Assembly (NCBI GenBank): GCA_030655835.1
Contig: JAUSPC010000082.1
Location: 1-34,526, forward strand
Source: Pelolinea sp.
GTDB lineage: Bacteria > Chloroflexota > Anaerolineae > Anaerolineales > Anaerolineaceae
Length of the DNA stretch: 34,526 nucleotides
Reading direction: 5' to 3'
Positions within the stretch are counted from its first letter, which is position 1, and every line of letters starts with the position of its first letter. Shown one piece after another: positions 1-9,568 of this stretch. The position numbers and the translations under genes were made by a program. The notes beneath the pieces were generated by a model. The model was not told the origin of the DNA. It ran no database searches and was given only the letters and a program-made list of their open reading frames with translations.

Positions 1-1
1 T

Positions 2-142
2 GTGGATGATTCTATCCGCTATATAATTCCTGTTATGCTTGATAAAGCTTCTGTCGAAATCGGCCCATGGAGTGGATACAATCTCTTGGCACAGTACCCC
101 AAATACGGTTTTTATGCAATTCAAGGGATTTTTAACAAGTAA
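2..142 (+). CDS. C-terminal end of an unidentified protein (truncated by window edge)
   Basis: Open frame from the window edge: VDDSIRYIIPVMLDKASVEIGPWSGYNLLAQYPKYGFYAIQGIFNK followed by TAA; no family recognised. Confidence 0.5.
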   Translation: MDDSIRYIIPVMLDKASVEIGPWSGYNLLAQYPKYGFYAIQGIFNK

Positions 143-223
143 TCAATGATGTTCAATAAGGATTAAATGATTTGATTTAAACTGGGTATGCACGGTACAA
201 TGAATTAAGGAATTGGAGGTAAG

Positions 224-982
224 ATGGAACTCTTATATTGTTTGTTGCCCATAGTAGTTGTTGTTGGATTTTTACTCTTCTCAGGTTTGAGGATGCTGTA
301 TCAATATGAACGCGGAGTGGTATTTACATTGGGTAAATTCAGCGGTATCCGTTCCCCAGGTCTAACCGTTGTGCTGCCGATCATACAGAGCATGCGCAAG
401 GTCGACATGCGCATCAAAACCGCTGAAGTTCCCCGGCAGGAAGTGATCACCAAAGATAACATCCCCATGCTGGTAAACGCGGTGGTGTATTTTAAAGTGA
501 TAAATCCTGAAAGCGCGATCATCAAGATCGAAGATTACATGTTCGCGATCAGGCAGTACACTCAGGCCGCCCTGCGTGATGTGATCGGTAATAACGATAT
601 GGATTTCTTTCTTCAGGAAAGAGAGAAGATCGCAGGAAGCATCAAGGAAATTGTGGATTCAGAAACCTCTGAGTGGGGTTTGGATGTGGAATCCATCAAG
701 ATCCAGGAAGTGGAATTGCCTGCTGAAATGAAACGTGCTATGGCGAAACAGGCTGAGGCAGAACGCAACCGCCGGGCTGTGATCATCGCTTCACAGGGTG
801 AATTATCCGCCTCGGAGAACTTGCAGAAAGCGGCTGAAAACCTGGCCAAAAGCAGCGGCGCGCTTCACCTGAGAACGTTGCAGACCATCAGAGATATTGC
901 GGCAGATCCTTCGGAAAAGATCGTTCTTTTCCTTCCAAGCGATCTTGGCGAAGTGGCTTCCAAACTGTCTGGTAAAAAATAA
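224..982 (+). CDS. Slipin / stomatin-like SPFH (band 7) membrane protein
   Basis: N-terminal TM segment, then YERGVVFTLGKFSGIRSPGLTVVLPIIQSMRKVDMRI..EVPRQEVITKDNIPMLVNAVVYFKV, typical of slipins; GGAGG upstream of ATG. Confidence 0.93.
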   Translation: MELLYCLLPIVVVVGFLLFSGLRMLYQYERGVVFTLGKFSGIRSPGLTVVLPIIQSMRKVDMRIKTAEVPRQEVITKDNIPMLVNAVVYFKVINPESAIIKIEDYMFAIRQYTQAALRDVIGNNDMDFFLQEREKIAGSIKEIVDSETSEWGLDVESIKIQEVELPAEMKRAMAKQAEAERNRRAVIIASQGELSASENLQKAAENLAKSSGALHLRTLQTIRDIAADPSEKIVLFLPSDLGEVASKLSGKK

Positions 983-990
983 AGCTGCCC

Positions 991-1656
991 ATGCTGGACA
1001 ATAAAACACGCTATCTTCAGATCGCATTCAATTTCGACGCCAATATGGTCAGATGGCTGCTGCCGCGCATTCCGCACAGCAACCGCATCATGATCGAGGC
1101 GGGAACACCCTATCTTAAACGGGAAGGAATGGCGGGAATCCGCTATATCCGCAGATTTTGGAGTGGCCTGATCGTTGCTGATTTAAAGATTGCGGATGGC
1201 GCTCTGGATGAGGTGCAGATGGCGCATTTTTCTGGCGCGAACGCTGTCACGGTGCTGGGCAATGCCCCCCGAGAGACGATCAATTTGTGCATTGAAGCAT
1301 GCAAGAACTACGGAATGATCTCAATGATCGATATGATTAGTGTGACTGATCCTTTGACCGTGATACGCGGGCTGCGAAAACCACCTGATGTGGTAGTTCT
1401 GCATCTTGGGCGGGATGAGGAAACCACGCGCGGCAAACTTATTCAATACCGACACGTCAACCGCATCAGAAGCAAATACTCTGTTCTCATTTCCGCGGCG
1501 GGTGGAGTGGGTGTCAAACAGGCCCGCAGCGCTATTTTCAATGGCGCTAATATTGTGGTGGCAAACATCATCCGACCGGGAGGTATCTGGAAGGGTATTT
1601 CTGCGGAAGAAGATGTTGGTGAGATGGCTAAAAAGTTCCTTAATGAAATTGAATAG
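991..1656 (+). CDS. Orotidine 5'-phosphate decarboxylase / 3-hexulose-6-phosphate synthase superfamily (KGPDC-like) TIM barrel
   Basis: DLKIAD (D-x-K-x-x-D) motif in GLIVADLKIADGALDEVQMAHFSGANAVTVLG and C-terminal SAAGGVGVKQARSAIFNGANIVVANIIR phosphate-binding region. Confidence 0.75.
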   Translation: MLDNKTRYLQIAFNFDANMVRWLLPRIPHSNRIMIEAGTPYLKREGMAGIRYIRRFWSGLIVADLKIADGALDEVQMAHFSGANAVTVLGNAPRETINLCIEACKNYGMISMIDMISVTDPLTVIRGLRKPPDVVVLHLGRDEETTRGKLIQYRHVNRIRSKYSVLISAAGGVGVKQARSAIFNGANIVVANIIRPGGIWKGISAEEDVGEMAKKFLNEIE

Positions 1657-1674
1657 ACCGTAAAATAGGTACTG

Positions 1675-1701
1675 AGAACCTTCGTCTTGAAGGTTCTTTT
1701 T
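1675..1701 (+). terminator. Rho-independent terminator
   Basis: AGAACCTTC-gtctt-GAAGGTTCT perfect 9-bp stem followed by a T run, just after the 991-1656 ORF. Confidence 0.85.
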
Positions 1702-1732
1702 GTAAATATCACAATCGGGTTGGAGGTTGGTA

Positions 1733-3331
1733 TTGAAGAATGATTTTGTATGGTGGCGCGATGGGGTTATTTATCAGATCTATCCGCGCTCGTTTAAAGA
1801 TTCCACCGGCAGCGGTATTGGCGACTTGAAAGGTATTACCGAGAAATTAGATTATCTTTCCGATCTGGGAATTGATGCGATCTGGCTCTCCCCCATCAAC
1901 CCATCCCCGGATGTTGATTTTGGATATGATGTCAGTGATTACTGTGCAATTGATCCTAAATTCGGCACCATGCAAGATTTTGAGCATTTGATCGCTGAGG
2001 CGGATAAGTTGGGAATTCGCATTGTGATGGACCTTGTCCTCAATCACACCTCAGATCAGCATCCCTGGTTCAAATCTGCCCGAAGATCCAGGGATGACTC
2101 ATGCCGGGATTGGTACATCTGGCAGGATGCGGATCCATCTGGAAAACCACCCAATAATTGGCATGCAGTCTTTGGGGGATCAGGTTGGGAATGGGATTCG
2201 GAAACGGAACAATATTATTATCACATGTTCTATAAACAACAGCCGGATCTTAATTGGCGCAATCCGCAAGTACGCAATGCGCTCCTGGAAGTTTTTCGCT
2301 TTTGGCTGGACAAAGGGGTCAAAGGATTTCGGCTGGACGTATTTAATATGTATATTAAGGATGATCTTTTCCGGAATAACCCAACAAAGCTGATCGGGCG
2401 GCGTCCATTTGAACGCCAGATCCATCTATATGATTTTGACCGACCAGAATTGATGGGCGTCCTTTCTGATATTCGTCAGGTGGTGGATGCGTATGCTGAT
2501 ACCTATGTGGTTGGGGAGACCTTCCTGGGTACGCCTGAAAAGGCGGCAGGCTACTGCGGAGAAGAGTATTTACACGCTTGTTTTGATTTTAATTTTTTGG
2601 AATCGAAATACAAACCCCAGCCGTTATTGAAAGCGATCACAGAGTGGGAAAATGCTCTTGGCGGCTCTATTTGGCCGAATTATGTGTGCAATAACCATGA
2701 CAATCCCCGCACCGCCACACGTTTTGGGGTGGGAGAGGATGACGAGCGACTCAAAGTTGCCGCGGCTCTGATCCTTACTCTGCGTGGAACGCCTTTCCTT
2801 TATTATGGGGAGGAGATCGGGATGCGTGATATTCGTTTGAAGCGCAGCGATATCCTCGACCCAATCGGGAAAAGATATTGGCCTATATATAAAGGAAGAG
2901 ATGGATGCCGGGCGCCGATGCAGTGGAATGCGGAAAAAAACGCGGGCTTTTCATCAGCGACCCCATGGCTGCCTGTACACCCGGATTATCTAAAACGAAA
3001 TGCAGAAAACCAAACTGAAGAAAGATATTCCCTCTTGAATTTTTATAAACAGCTGCTTGTGTTTCGGAAAACCCATTCAGCGCTAATCTATGGAGATTTT
3101 CAGGTCGTTAGCGGGAACTCTCCGCATGTGCTCGCATTCAAGCGGTCCTATGCGGGCAGCACCATTATGGTTATTTTGAATTTCTCTGATAAGCCGCACG
3201 AAATCATTCTCCCGGAACAGATTGCCGATTACAGTATCGCTTTTTCCAGTATTGAAAGAACCCCGAAACTATTAAAAGAAAATTCAATTGGTTTGAGCGG
3301 TAGTGAAGTGTTAGTTTTAGTAAAGCATTAG
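1733..3331 (+). CDS. GH13 alpha-glucosidase / oligo-1,6-glucosidase family
   Basis: WWRDGVIYQIYPRSFKDSTGSGIGDLKGI; GH13 motifs DLVLNHTS, GFRLDVFNM, VGETF, NNHDNPR. Likely TTG start at 1733, 6 nt after GGAGG; the ORF track starts at 1727. Confidence 0.93.
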   Translation: MKNDFVWWRDGVIYQIYPRSFKDSTGSGIGDLKGITEKLDYLSDLGIDAIWLSPINPSPDVDFGYDVSDYCAIDPKFGTMQDFEHLIAEADKLGIRIVMDLVLNHTSDQHPWFKSARRSRDDSCRDWYIWQDADPSGKPPNNWHAVFGGSGWEWDSETEQYYYHMFYKQQPDLNWRNPQVRNALLEVFRFWLDKGVKGFRLDVFNMYIKDDLFRNNPTKLIGRRPFERQIHLYDFDRPELMGVLSDIRQVVDAYADTYVVGETFLGTPEKAAGYCGEEYLHACFDFNFLESKYKPQPLLKAITEWENALGGSIWPNYVCNNHDNPRTATRFGVGEDDERLKVAAALILTLRGTPFLYYGEEIGMRDIRLKRSDILDPIGKRYWPIYKGRDGCRAPMQWNAEKNAGFSSATPWLPVHPDYLKRNAENQTEERYSLLNFYKQLLVFRKTHSALIYGDFQVVSGNSPHVLAFKRSYAGSTIMVILNFSDKPHEIILPEQIADYSIAFSSIERTPKLLKENSIGLSGSEVLVLVKH

Positions 3332-3391
3332 GATGGCATGCGTGGTGTGGGCTGCCTAAGGTATACTTTCCATTATTTTCACACAGGTAAA

Positions 3392-5056
3392 ATGAAAATG
3401 GCGAAAAATACAAAAGATCTGAAACAGAAGTGGGAAAAAGATACGCTTGACCCAGTGATTAATAAATATCCAGAACGAAAAGAAAAATTCATCTCTACAT
3501 CTGGTATTGAAATACCGCGGGTCGCGTTTCCGCGTGAAGATCAAGATTATCCTGACGATATCGGCTTTCCCGGTCAGTTCCCGTTCACACGCGGCGTTCA
3601 GCCTACCATGTACCGCGGCCGATTCTGGACCATGCGCCAGTACGCTGGGTACGCCACAGCGGAAGAATCCAACCAGCGCTATCGTTTTCTTCTTGATCAA
3701 GGGCAAACCGGTCTATCCGTTGCTTTTGATCTGCCAACGCAGATCGGGTACGATAGCGATGACCCCTTTGCTGAAGGCGAGGTGGGTAAGGTCGGAGTGG
3801 CCATCTCTTCCCTTCACGATATGGAAAAGTTATTTGAGGGTATTCCTCTCGACAAAGTTTCGACGAGTATGACCATAAACTCACCGGCGGCGGTTTTGCT
3901 TGCAATGTACATTGCTGTTGCCGACAAACAGGGCGTCCGTCAGGAAAAACTGCGCGGGACCATCCAAAACGATATCTTGAAAGAGTATATCGCGCGGGGG
4001 ACGTATATCTTCCCTCCCAAACCGTCTATGCGTTTGATCACCGATGTGTTCCAATACTGTCAGACAAGTATTCCGAATTGGAACACGATCAGCATTTCCG
4101 GCTATCATATTCGTGAAGCGGGCTCTACTGCAGTGCAGGAACTCGCGTTTACATTCATTGATGCCATCGCGTATGTGGATGCGGCCATAAAAACAGGCCT
4201 AAAAGTGGATGATGTTGCGGCTCAGCTTTCGTTTTTCTTTGCCTGTCATAATAATTTCTTGGAGGAGATTGCTAAATTCAGGGCGGCTCGTCGTATTTGG
4301 GCACGCATCATGCGCGATCGTTTTGGTGCTGACCAACTCCGCTCCCAGATGATGCGTTTTCACACCCAGACCGGCGGCTCAACCCTCACCGCCCAGCAGC
4401 CGGAGAATAACATCGTTCGCACAACCATCCAGGCGTTGGCCGCGGTGATGGGCGGCACCCAATCACTGCATACAAACAGCATGGATGAGGCGCTTTCCCT
4501 CCCCACCGAAAAAGCAGTCCAGATCGCTCTGCGCACGCAGCAGATCATCGCGCTCGAATCGGGCGCGGCTGATACGGTTGATCCTCTGGCAGGCTCTTAT
4601 TTTATCGAACAGTTGACGGATGCGATCGAAGATGGTGTCAACACCTATATTAGCAGGGTGGATGAAATGGGAGGCGCGCTGGAGGCGATCGAAAACGGCT
4701 ATATTCAGCGCGAAATACAGGATTCCGCTTACCGCTACCAAAAAGCAATTGAAGCGAAAGAGGAAATTGTAGTGGGTGTCAATGCATTCGAGAATGATGA
4801 GAAAGTGGACCTTGAAATGTTAAAGGTTGACCCTGCTCTTGAGATGAACCGCCGAGTTGAATTGGCGCGCCTGCGTCAGACGCGCGATCAGGATACTGTG
4901 GAAGGTTTGCTAACCCGGCTCGAGAACGCTGCCCAAACTGAAGAGAATCTGATGCCGCTTTTCATTGAATGTGTCAGGCAGGATGTGACATTGGGAGAGA
5001 TCTGCGGGACCCTGCGGCGGGTTTGGGGAGAATATCAACCGCCGGTCTGGGCTTGA
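3392..5056 (+). CDS. Methylmalonyl-CoA mutase large (catalytic) subunit, without the B12-binding domain
   Basis: [63 protein letters not shown] and [64 protein letters not shown]; ends ~570 aa with no B12-binding DxHxxG domain. Start placed at ATG 3392. Confidence 0.95.
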   Translation: MKMAKNTKDLKQKWEKDTLDPVINKYPERKEKFISTSGIEIPRVAFPREDQDYPDDIGFPGQFPFTRGVQPTMYRGRFWTMRQYAGYATAEESNQRYRFLLDQGQTGLSVAFDLPTQIGYDSDDPFAEGEVGKVGVAISSLHDMEKLFEGIPLDKVSTSMTINSPAAVLLAMYIAVADKQGVRQEKLRGTIQNDILKEYIARGTYIFPPKPSMRLITDVFQYCQTSIPNWNTISISGYHIREAGSTAVQELAFTFIDAIAYVDAAIKTGLKVDDVAAQLSFFFACHNNFLEEIAKFRAARRIWARIMRDRFGADQLRSQMMRFHTQTGGSTLTAQQPENNIVRTTIQALAAVMGGTQSLHTNSMDEALSLPTEKAVQIALRTQQIIALESGAADTVDPLAGSYFIEQLTDAIEDGVNTYISRVDEMGGALEAIENGYIQREIQDSAYRYQKAIEAKEEIVVGVNAFENDEKVDLEMLKVDPALEMNRRVELARLRQTRDQDTVEGLLTRLENAAQTEENLMPLFIECVRQDVTLGEICGTLRRVWGEYQPPVWA

Positions 5057-5072
5057 AAAATAAAAAGGTGAA

Positions 5073-5501
5073 ATGGCAAAGATAATAAAACTAAACCACA
5101 TTGCGGTTGCGGTAACGGATATCGCAGAAGCGCTTGAATTCTGGGAAAATGCGCTGGGGATCAAACTGGATCATGTGGAAGATGTCCCCTCCCAAAAAGC
5201 GAAAGTCGCCTTCCTGCCGATTGGGGAGAGTGAGATCGAACTTGTCCAGCCCACTTCACAGGATACGGGCACCGCGAGATTCCTCGAAACGCGCGGTCCC
5301 GGCATGCACCATCTCTGTTTCGAAGTGGATGATATCGATGGGATGCTCGCGGACTTGAAAACCAAAGGAATTCGCTTAATAAATGAAGAACCTCTGGAAT
5401 TGGATGGCCGCAAATTGGCATTCATCCACCCCAAATGCGCGAATGGTGTCCTGATTGAATTGTATGAGATTACCAATAAAAAAATTCCTACTGACTCTTA
5501 A
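5073..5501 (+). CDS. mce: Methylmalonyl-CoA epimerase (VOC/glyoxalase superfamily)
   Basis: KLNHIAVAVTDIAEALEFWENALGIKLDHVEDVPSQKAKVAFLPIGESEIELVQPT...GPGMHHLCFEVDDIDGMLADLK; directly downstream of the mutase subunit. Confidence 0.95.
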   Translation: MAKIIKLNHIAVAVTDIAEALEFWENALGIKLDHVEDVPSQKAKVAFLPIGESEIELVQPTSQDTGTARFLETRGPGMHHLCFEVDDIDGMLADLKTKGIRLINEEPLELDGRKLAFIHPKCANGVLIELYEITNKKIPTDS

Positions 5502-5518
5502 TCAGAAAGTTGTGTTTT

Positions 5519-5760
5519 TTATCCCTCAGGCAACTTATATCCCTCTTTAAATATCTTCAAACATGTATCCACCACATCAGGGTCAAGCAATGTTTCTCTA
5601 TCTAGCCTGATTTGCTCTAATGCTTTTTCAACGCCCAAAGCCGGGCGATATGGGCAGTGGGAGGATATGGCTTCGACTACATCCACTACAGCCAAAATCC
5701 TGGCTTCGAGCAGTATTTCCTCACCTTTAAGACCATACGGGAAACCGGAGCGGGAAATTT
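5519..5760 (-). pseudogene. C-terminal fragment of an HD-GYP domain protein
   Basis: Minus-strand translation RSGFPYGLKGEEILLEARILAVVDVVEAISSHCPYRPALGVEKALEQIRLDRETLLDPDVVDTCLKIFKEGYKLPEG* matches the HD-GYP C-terminal pattern (GSGYPxGLxGEEIxxxARILAVADVxEAxxxxRPYRPA); no intact 5' part. Not in the supplied ORF track; 5' boundary approximate. Confidence 0.8.
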
Positions 5761-5785
5761 CCGATTTTTATCTCCGGAATATCAC

Positions 5786-5813
5786 TTGACAGAATTAATA
5801 AAACCTATAAAAT
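5786..5813 (+). promoter_or_regulatory. Candidate sigma70-type promoter of the feo locus
   Basis: TTGACA at 5786-5791, 16-bp spacer, TAAAAT at 5808-5813. Confidence 0.6.
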
Positions 5814-5859
5814 AAGGTATACCTAAAAAATAAGATTATAATATTTAAGGCTAACCTAA
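5813..5859 (+). promoter_or_regulatory. Two DtxR/IdeR-like operator candidates upstream of the DtxR-FeoA gene
   Basis: TAAGGTATACCTAA at 5813-5826 contains the perfect palindrome AGGTATACCT and abuts the -10. ATATTTAAGGCTAACCTAA at 5841-5859 matches the DtxR/IdeR consensus TTAGGTTAGGCTAACCTAA at 15 of 19 positions. Confidence 0.65.
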
Positions 5860-5863
5860 TATT

Positions 5864-6847
5864 ATGAATTCTCACGAATCAGCTCTTTCAAGCAGCATGC
5901 AGATGTACCTGGTAAAGATTAAACGTATGGAAAGTGAGGTTAATCCAGTACCTCTTTCCCTTCTTGCAGAATCTCTGCAGATCTCCTCAGTATCCGTCAA
6001 CGAGATGTGCCGGAAACTGGATGAGATGGAACTGATTCGGTACCAACCTTACAAAGGAGCCAGTTTATCGGATGAAGGGAATCTGCATGCTGAAAAAATC
6101 CTGAGAAGGCACCGGCTCTGGGAGGTTTTTCTGGTTGAAAAGCTGCATTTTGATTATCCAACAGCTCATCAAATGGCGGATGATTTGGAGCACGCAACCT
6201 CTAAAGAATTGTCTGATCAACTGGATGAATTTCTCGGCTGCCCAAAATTCAACCCGGAGGGAAAAGAGATACCTGTGGGAGATGGAACCAGTCGAAAAAT
6301 ACAAACGATGAAACTGTCGGAAATGGGCGTTGGATTTGAAGGCTATTATTTCAGTGATGAGCTAGATGTAAATATCGCTGAGTTTTTATCGGACATAAAT
6401 CTCAAAAAAGGAGAGCACCTTAAGGTGCTTGGAAAAACCTCCAGCCAAATGATCATTCTGGCCGGAGATAAGCCCATTCATATCAGCAAAGAGATCGCGA
6501 AAGAGATCGCGGTAGCCAAACTGGAGGCAAATCAGTTCAGCGAGGAGAGGACTCCTGGAGGAAAAATCAAAAATAAGGAGAAAGACGTGCAAGAGAAAAC
6601 AATTGAAATGAAAACATTGAAGGATTTAAAAATCGGTCAAACAGGTGTGGTTGTCCGTGTCAAAGGAAAGGGGTCCATCAAACAACGAATGATGGATATG
6701 GGGCTAGTGTCCGGAAGCGAAGTCAAAGTGATCCGCGTTGCTCCGTTGGGAGACCCGATTGAAATCAGCCTGAAGGGATATAACCTCTCGCTGCGTAAAA
6801 GTGAAGCCCAGGATATTGTGGTTGAAATTAACGGAGAGGGTGAATGA
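5864..6847 (+). CDS. DtxR-family metal-dependent regulator with fused C-terminal FeoA domain
   Basis: N-terminal wHTH plus metal-binding/dimerisation region (LLAESLQISSVSVNEMCRKLDEMELIRYQPYKGASLSDEGNLHAEKILRRHRLWEVFLVEKL.. SDQLDEFLGCPKFNPEGKEIP), then an SH3-like region, then canonical FeoA (KDLKIGQTGVVVRVKGKGSIKQRMMDMGLVSGSEVKVIRVAPLGDPIEISLKGYNLSLRKSEAQDIVV). Confidence 0.9.
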   Translation: MNSHESALSSSMQMYLVKIKRMESEVNPVPLSLLAESLQISSVSVNEMCRKLDEMELIRYQPYKGASLSDEGNLHAEKILRRHRLWEVFLVEKLHFDYPTAHQMADDLEHATSKELSDQLDEFLGCPKFNPEGKEIPVGDGTSRKIQTMKLSEMGVGFEGYYFSDELDVNIAEFLSDINLKKGEHLKVLGKTSSQMIILAGDKPIHISKEIAKEIAVAKLEANQFSEERTPGGKIKNKEKDVQEKTIEMKTLKDLKIGQTGVVVRVKGKGSIKQRMMDMGLVSGSEVKVIRVAPLGDPIEISLKGYNLSLRKSEAQDIVVEINGEGE

Positions 6848-7068
6848 TGCCGCTTAGTATGGCATCAGTAGGCACTAAGCTTGAGATTGTAGGATTCAGG
6901 GGAGGCTTTGGAATGCGGAGGCGCTTAGCTGATCTAGGTATGAATATCGGCATGGAAATATCCGTTGTGTCAACCCACCGACGGGGACCAATGGTGGTCT
7001 TGATGAAAGGATCGCGGTTCGCAATCGGGCGTGGAATTGCCCATCATGTTTTTGTCAAACCAAAATAA
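6844..7068 (+). CDS. feoA: FeoA family ferrous iron transport protein
   Basis: KLEIVGFRGGFGMRRRLADLGMNIGMEISVVSTHRRGPMVVLMKGSRFAIGRGIAHHVFV; overlaps the preceding stop (ATGATG). Confidence 0.9.
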   Translation: MMPLSMASVGTKLEIVGFRGGFGMRRRLADLGMNIGMEISVVSTHRRGPMVVLMKGSRFAIGRGIAHHVFVKPK

Positions 7069-7092
7069 ATCATCAATAAGGAGTAGTTTGCG

Positions 7093-7587
7093 ATGAAAGA
7101 ATTCACAGTCGCGCTTGCGGGAAACCCCAATTGCGGTAAAAGTACGATTTTTAATGCTCTAACTGGATCCCGCCAGCACGTTGGAAACTGGCCGGGAAAA
7201 ACCGTGGAAAAAAAAGAAGGGTATTTCACTCATAACGGTAAAAAGGTTAAGGTCGTGGACCTTCCGGGAACCTATAGTCTCTCAGCTTTTTCTAAGGAAG
7301 AAATGATCGCAAGAGATTTTATCCTAGATGAACAGCCGGATATGGTCGTCGCGGTTGTCGATTCAACCAATCTCGAACGCAACTTATACCTGGTTGTACA
7401 ACTGCTTGAACTTGGCATCCGAGTGATTGTCGATCTGAATATGAGTGATCTGGCGAGAGCAAACCGCATCATAATTGACACCGATAAACTGGCTTTTGCG
7501 CTGCAATCTGAAGTGATTAAAACGATTGGAAGCAAAGGAGATGGTGTTGAGCAATTGAAAGAATTAATCTCAATATATTATCAATAA
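7093..7587 (+). CDS. feoB: FeoB N-terminal G-protein domain as a separate ORF
   Basis: VALAGNPNCGKSTIFNALTGSRQHVGNWPGKTVEKKEG (G1), VDLPGTYSL (G3), NMSD (G4); stops at 164 aa, at the end of the G domain. Confidence 0.93.
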   Translation: MKEFTVALAGNPNCGKSTIFNALTGSRQHVGNWPGKTVEKKEGYFTHNGKKVKVVDLPGTYSLSAFSKEEMIARDFILDEQPDMVVAVVDSTNLERNLYLVVQLLELGIRVIVDLNMSDLARANRIIIDTDKLAFALQSEVIKTIGSKGDGVEQLKELISIYYQ

Positions 7588-7597
7588 ATGGAGAAGG

Positions 7598-9328
7598 ATG
7601 ATGAATAAACAAACAATCGAGAAACGCAGCTTCTCAATTCATTACGGCAAAGCAGTAGAGGAAGAAATTAGCAAACTAGTAAGCGAAATTGAAAAAAATG
7701 AGCATTTAACCTCGCGTTTTGAAAGCCGTTGGCTGGCGATCAAATTGATTGAAGGTGATCCCAATATCTTAGAAAAAACAATAGCAATAGAAAACACCAG
7801 CGAGGTGGTTGAATCATCAATAAAATCTGTTGAGAAGCTTAAGAAAAGATTCTCCGATGATCTGGATTCAATTTTTGCAGATAAACGATATGGATGGATC
7901 AACGGACTAGTACGAGAGATTGTTGACAAATCCCAAGCTGCCCGTATCTCGGTGAGCGACCGGATCGATAAAGTTGTTACAAACCGCATCCTTGGAATCC
8001 CAATTTTTCTGGCGATGATGTGGGTTGTCTTTAAATTTACAACCGATGGTTCTGGACCTTTTCTGGATTGGGTAGATGGGGTCATTGGTGGACCGATCAC
8101 CAATTGGGTGGGGAGTTTAATCAATCTCGTCGGTTTAGGCGGAACCTGGGTGGAAAGCCTTTTTATGAACGGTGTGATCGCGGGTGTGGGCGGTGTGCTG
8201 GTTTTTGTTCCCGTCATGCTTTCACTCTATTTTGCGCTGGCGATACTGGAGGATTCGGGCTATATGGCAAGAGCAGCATTTGTCATGGATCGCTTAATGC
8301 ACAGTCTCGGACTGCATGGAAAAAGTTTTATGTGCATGATCGTTGGCTTTGGCTGTACGGTGCCGGCCTGTTATGCAACTCGCACACTTGAAAATGAAAA
8401 AGACAGGATATTAACCGGTCTTCTGGTTCCTTTTATGAGCTGCGGTGCGCGCTTGCCTGTTTATGTGCTATTCGCATCCATCTTTTTCCCGCAAAACAGC
8501 GATACCGTCATTTTTTTACTGTATTTAACAGGCATTGTAGTAGCCATGTTGCTGGGTGTAATACTGAACGGAACACTTTTCAAAAAACGTGAACGGTCAC
8601 CTTTTGTATTAGAACTTCCCCCTTACCGCATGCCAACCCTGCGAAATATCTGGTTTTTGATGTGGGAGAGAACTTCCGCGTTCGTACGTAAAGCATTCTC
8701 ATTCATAATGATTACCAGCATTATCATATGGCTCCTAATGGCCATTCCGGTGAATGGGGGCTCATTTGCTGAGACTGAAGTGGAACACAGCAGTTTCGCC
8801 TACATAAATAGAGGAATATCACCGATTTTCCAACCCACAGGTTTCGCCAGCTGGCAGAATGCGGGAGCCATTGTTACTGGTTTTGTGGCTAAAGAAGTGG
8901 TTGTAGGCACGATGGGACAAATTTTCAAGGTGGAAGAAGCAGAAGAAGAATTGGCCGCAACATCATTTTTTGAAGACCTTGGCGAAGTGGTTTCCAGCTT
9001 TTTCACCGCAGTGGTGGATACCATAAAGTCGATTCCGCTGATTGTCGGTATAGATCTTTTTGAAGGTGAAGATGAAGATACGAATACTGAACTGATGGCT
9101 ATCGTTCAAATACATTTCGAAGAAGTCAGCGGCGGCCACGGCGCACTAGCCAGCCTTGCATTTATGGTGTTTGTACTGCTCTACACCCCCTGCATGGTTG
9201 CTGTTGCAGCCCAGATTCAGGAATTTGGCGCTAAATGGGCTATTTTCGGAGCTGTTTTACAGTTAGTCGTTGCATATATCTCTTCAGTCTTGGTTTTCCA
9301 GGGAGGTTTGTTACTGGGGTTAGGTTGA
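7598..9328 (+). CDS. feoB: FeoB helical plus transmembrane domain as a separate ORF
   Basis: Helical domain RYGWINGLVREIVDKS.. then FeoB core/gate motifs FVPVMLSLYFALAILEDSGYMARAAFVMDRLMHSLGLHGKSFMCMIVGFGCTVPACYATRTLENEKDRILTGLLVPFMSCGARLPVYVLF; own SD (GGAGAAGG). Confidence 0.94.
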   Translation: MMNKQTIEKRSFSIHYGKAVEEEISKLVSEIEKNEHLTSRFESRWLAIKLIEGDPNILEKTIAIENTSEVVESSIKSVEKLKKRFSDDLDSIFADKRYGWINGLVREIVDKSQAARISVSDRIDKVVTNRILGIPIFLAMMWVVFKFTTDGSGPFLDWVDGVIGGPITNWVGSLINLVGLGGTWVESLFMNGVIAGVGGVLVFVPVMLSLYFALAILEDSGYMARAAFVMDRLMHSLGLHGKSFMCMIVGFGCTVPACYATRTLENEKDRILTGLLVPFMSCGARLPVYVLFASIFFPQNSDTVIFLLYLTGIVVAMLLGVILNGTLFKKRERSPFVLELPPYRMPTLRNIWFLMWERTSAFVRKAFSFIMITSIIIWLLMAIPVNGGSFAETEVEHSSFAYINRGISPIFQPTGFASWQNAGAIVTGFVAKEVVVGTMGQIFKVEEAEEELAATSFFEDLGEVVSSFFTAVVDTIKSIPLIVGIDLFEGEDEDTNTELMAIVQIHFEEVSGGHGALASLAFMVFVLLYTPCMVAVAAQIQEFGAKWAIFGAVLQLVVAYISSVLVFQGGLLLGLG

Positions 9329-9568
9329 ACCCAGACTATAGATATTTTTACTGCCAATTAAACCAGCCGCAAGGAAGATAATGTGAGCATCTTTTGGTGT
9401 ATCAATATAGGATGATCATTTGAAAAAGAATGCTTTAGAGTTACTTGCATGGAAAGCCGAAAGGATAACATATTTACGAGGCTTGCAAGGCACTTTAGCA
9501 TAATATCCCAAAAGAATTAGAAAGTTAGTGCTTCTTTAACTTAGTTAAGTGGCTTGCAGGAGGAAAAA

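Noticed and set aside
3392-5056. Truncated methylmalonyl-CoA mutase (missing B12 domain) as a mutation
   Set aside because: A separate B12-binding subunit is a normal arrangement for this enzyme class; the small subunit may simply lie outside the window.
7642-8217. 191-aa minus-strand ORF
   Set aside because: Entirely antisense to feoB membrane ORF, low-complexity Ser/Thr/Pro-rich translation; shadow ORF.
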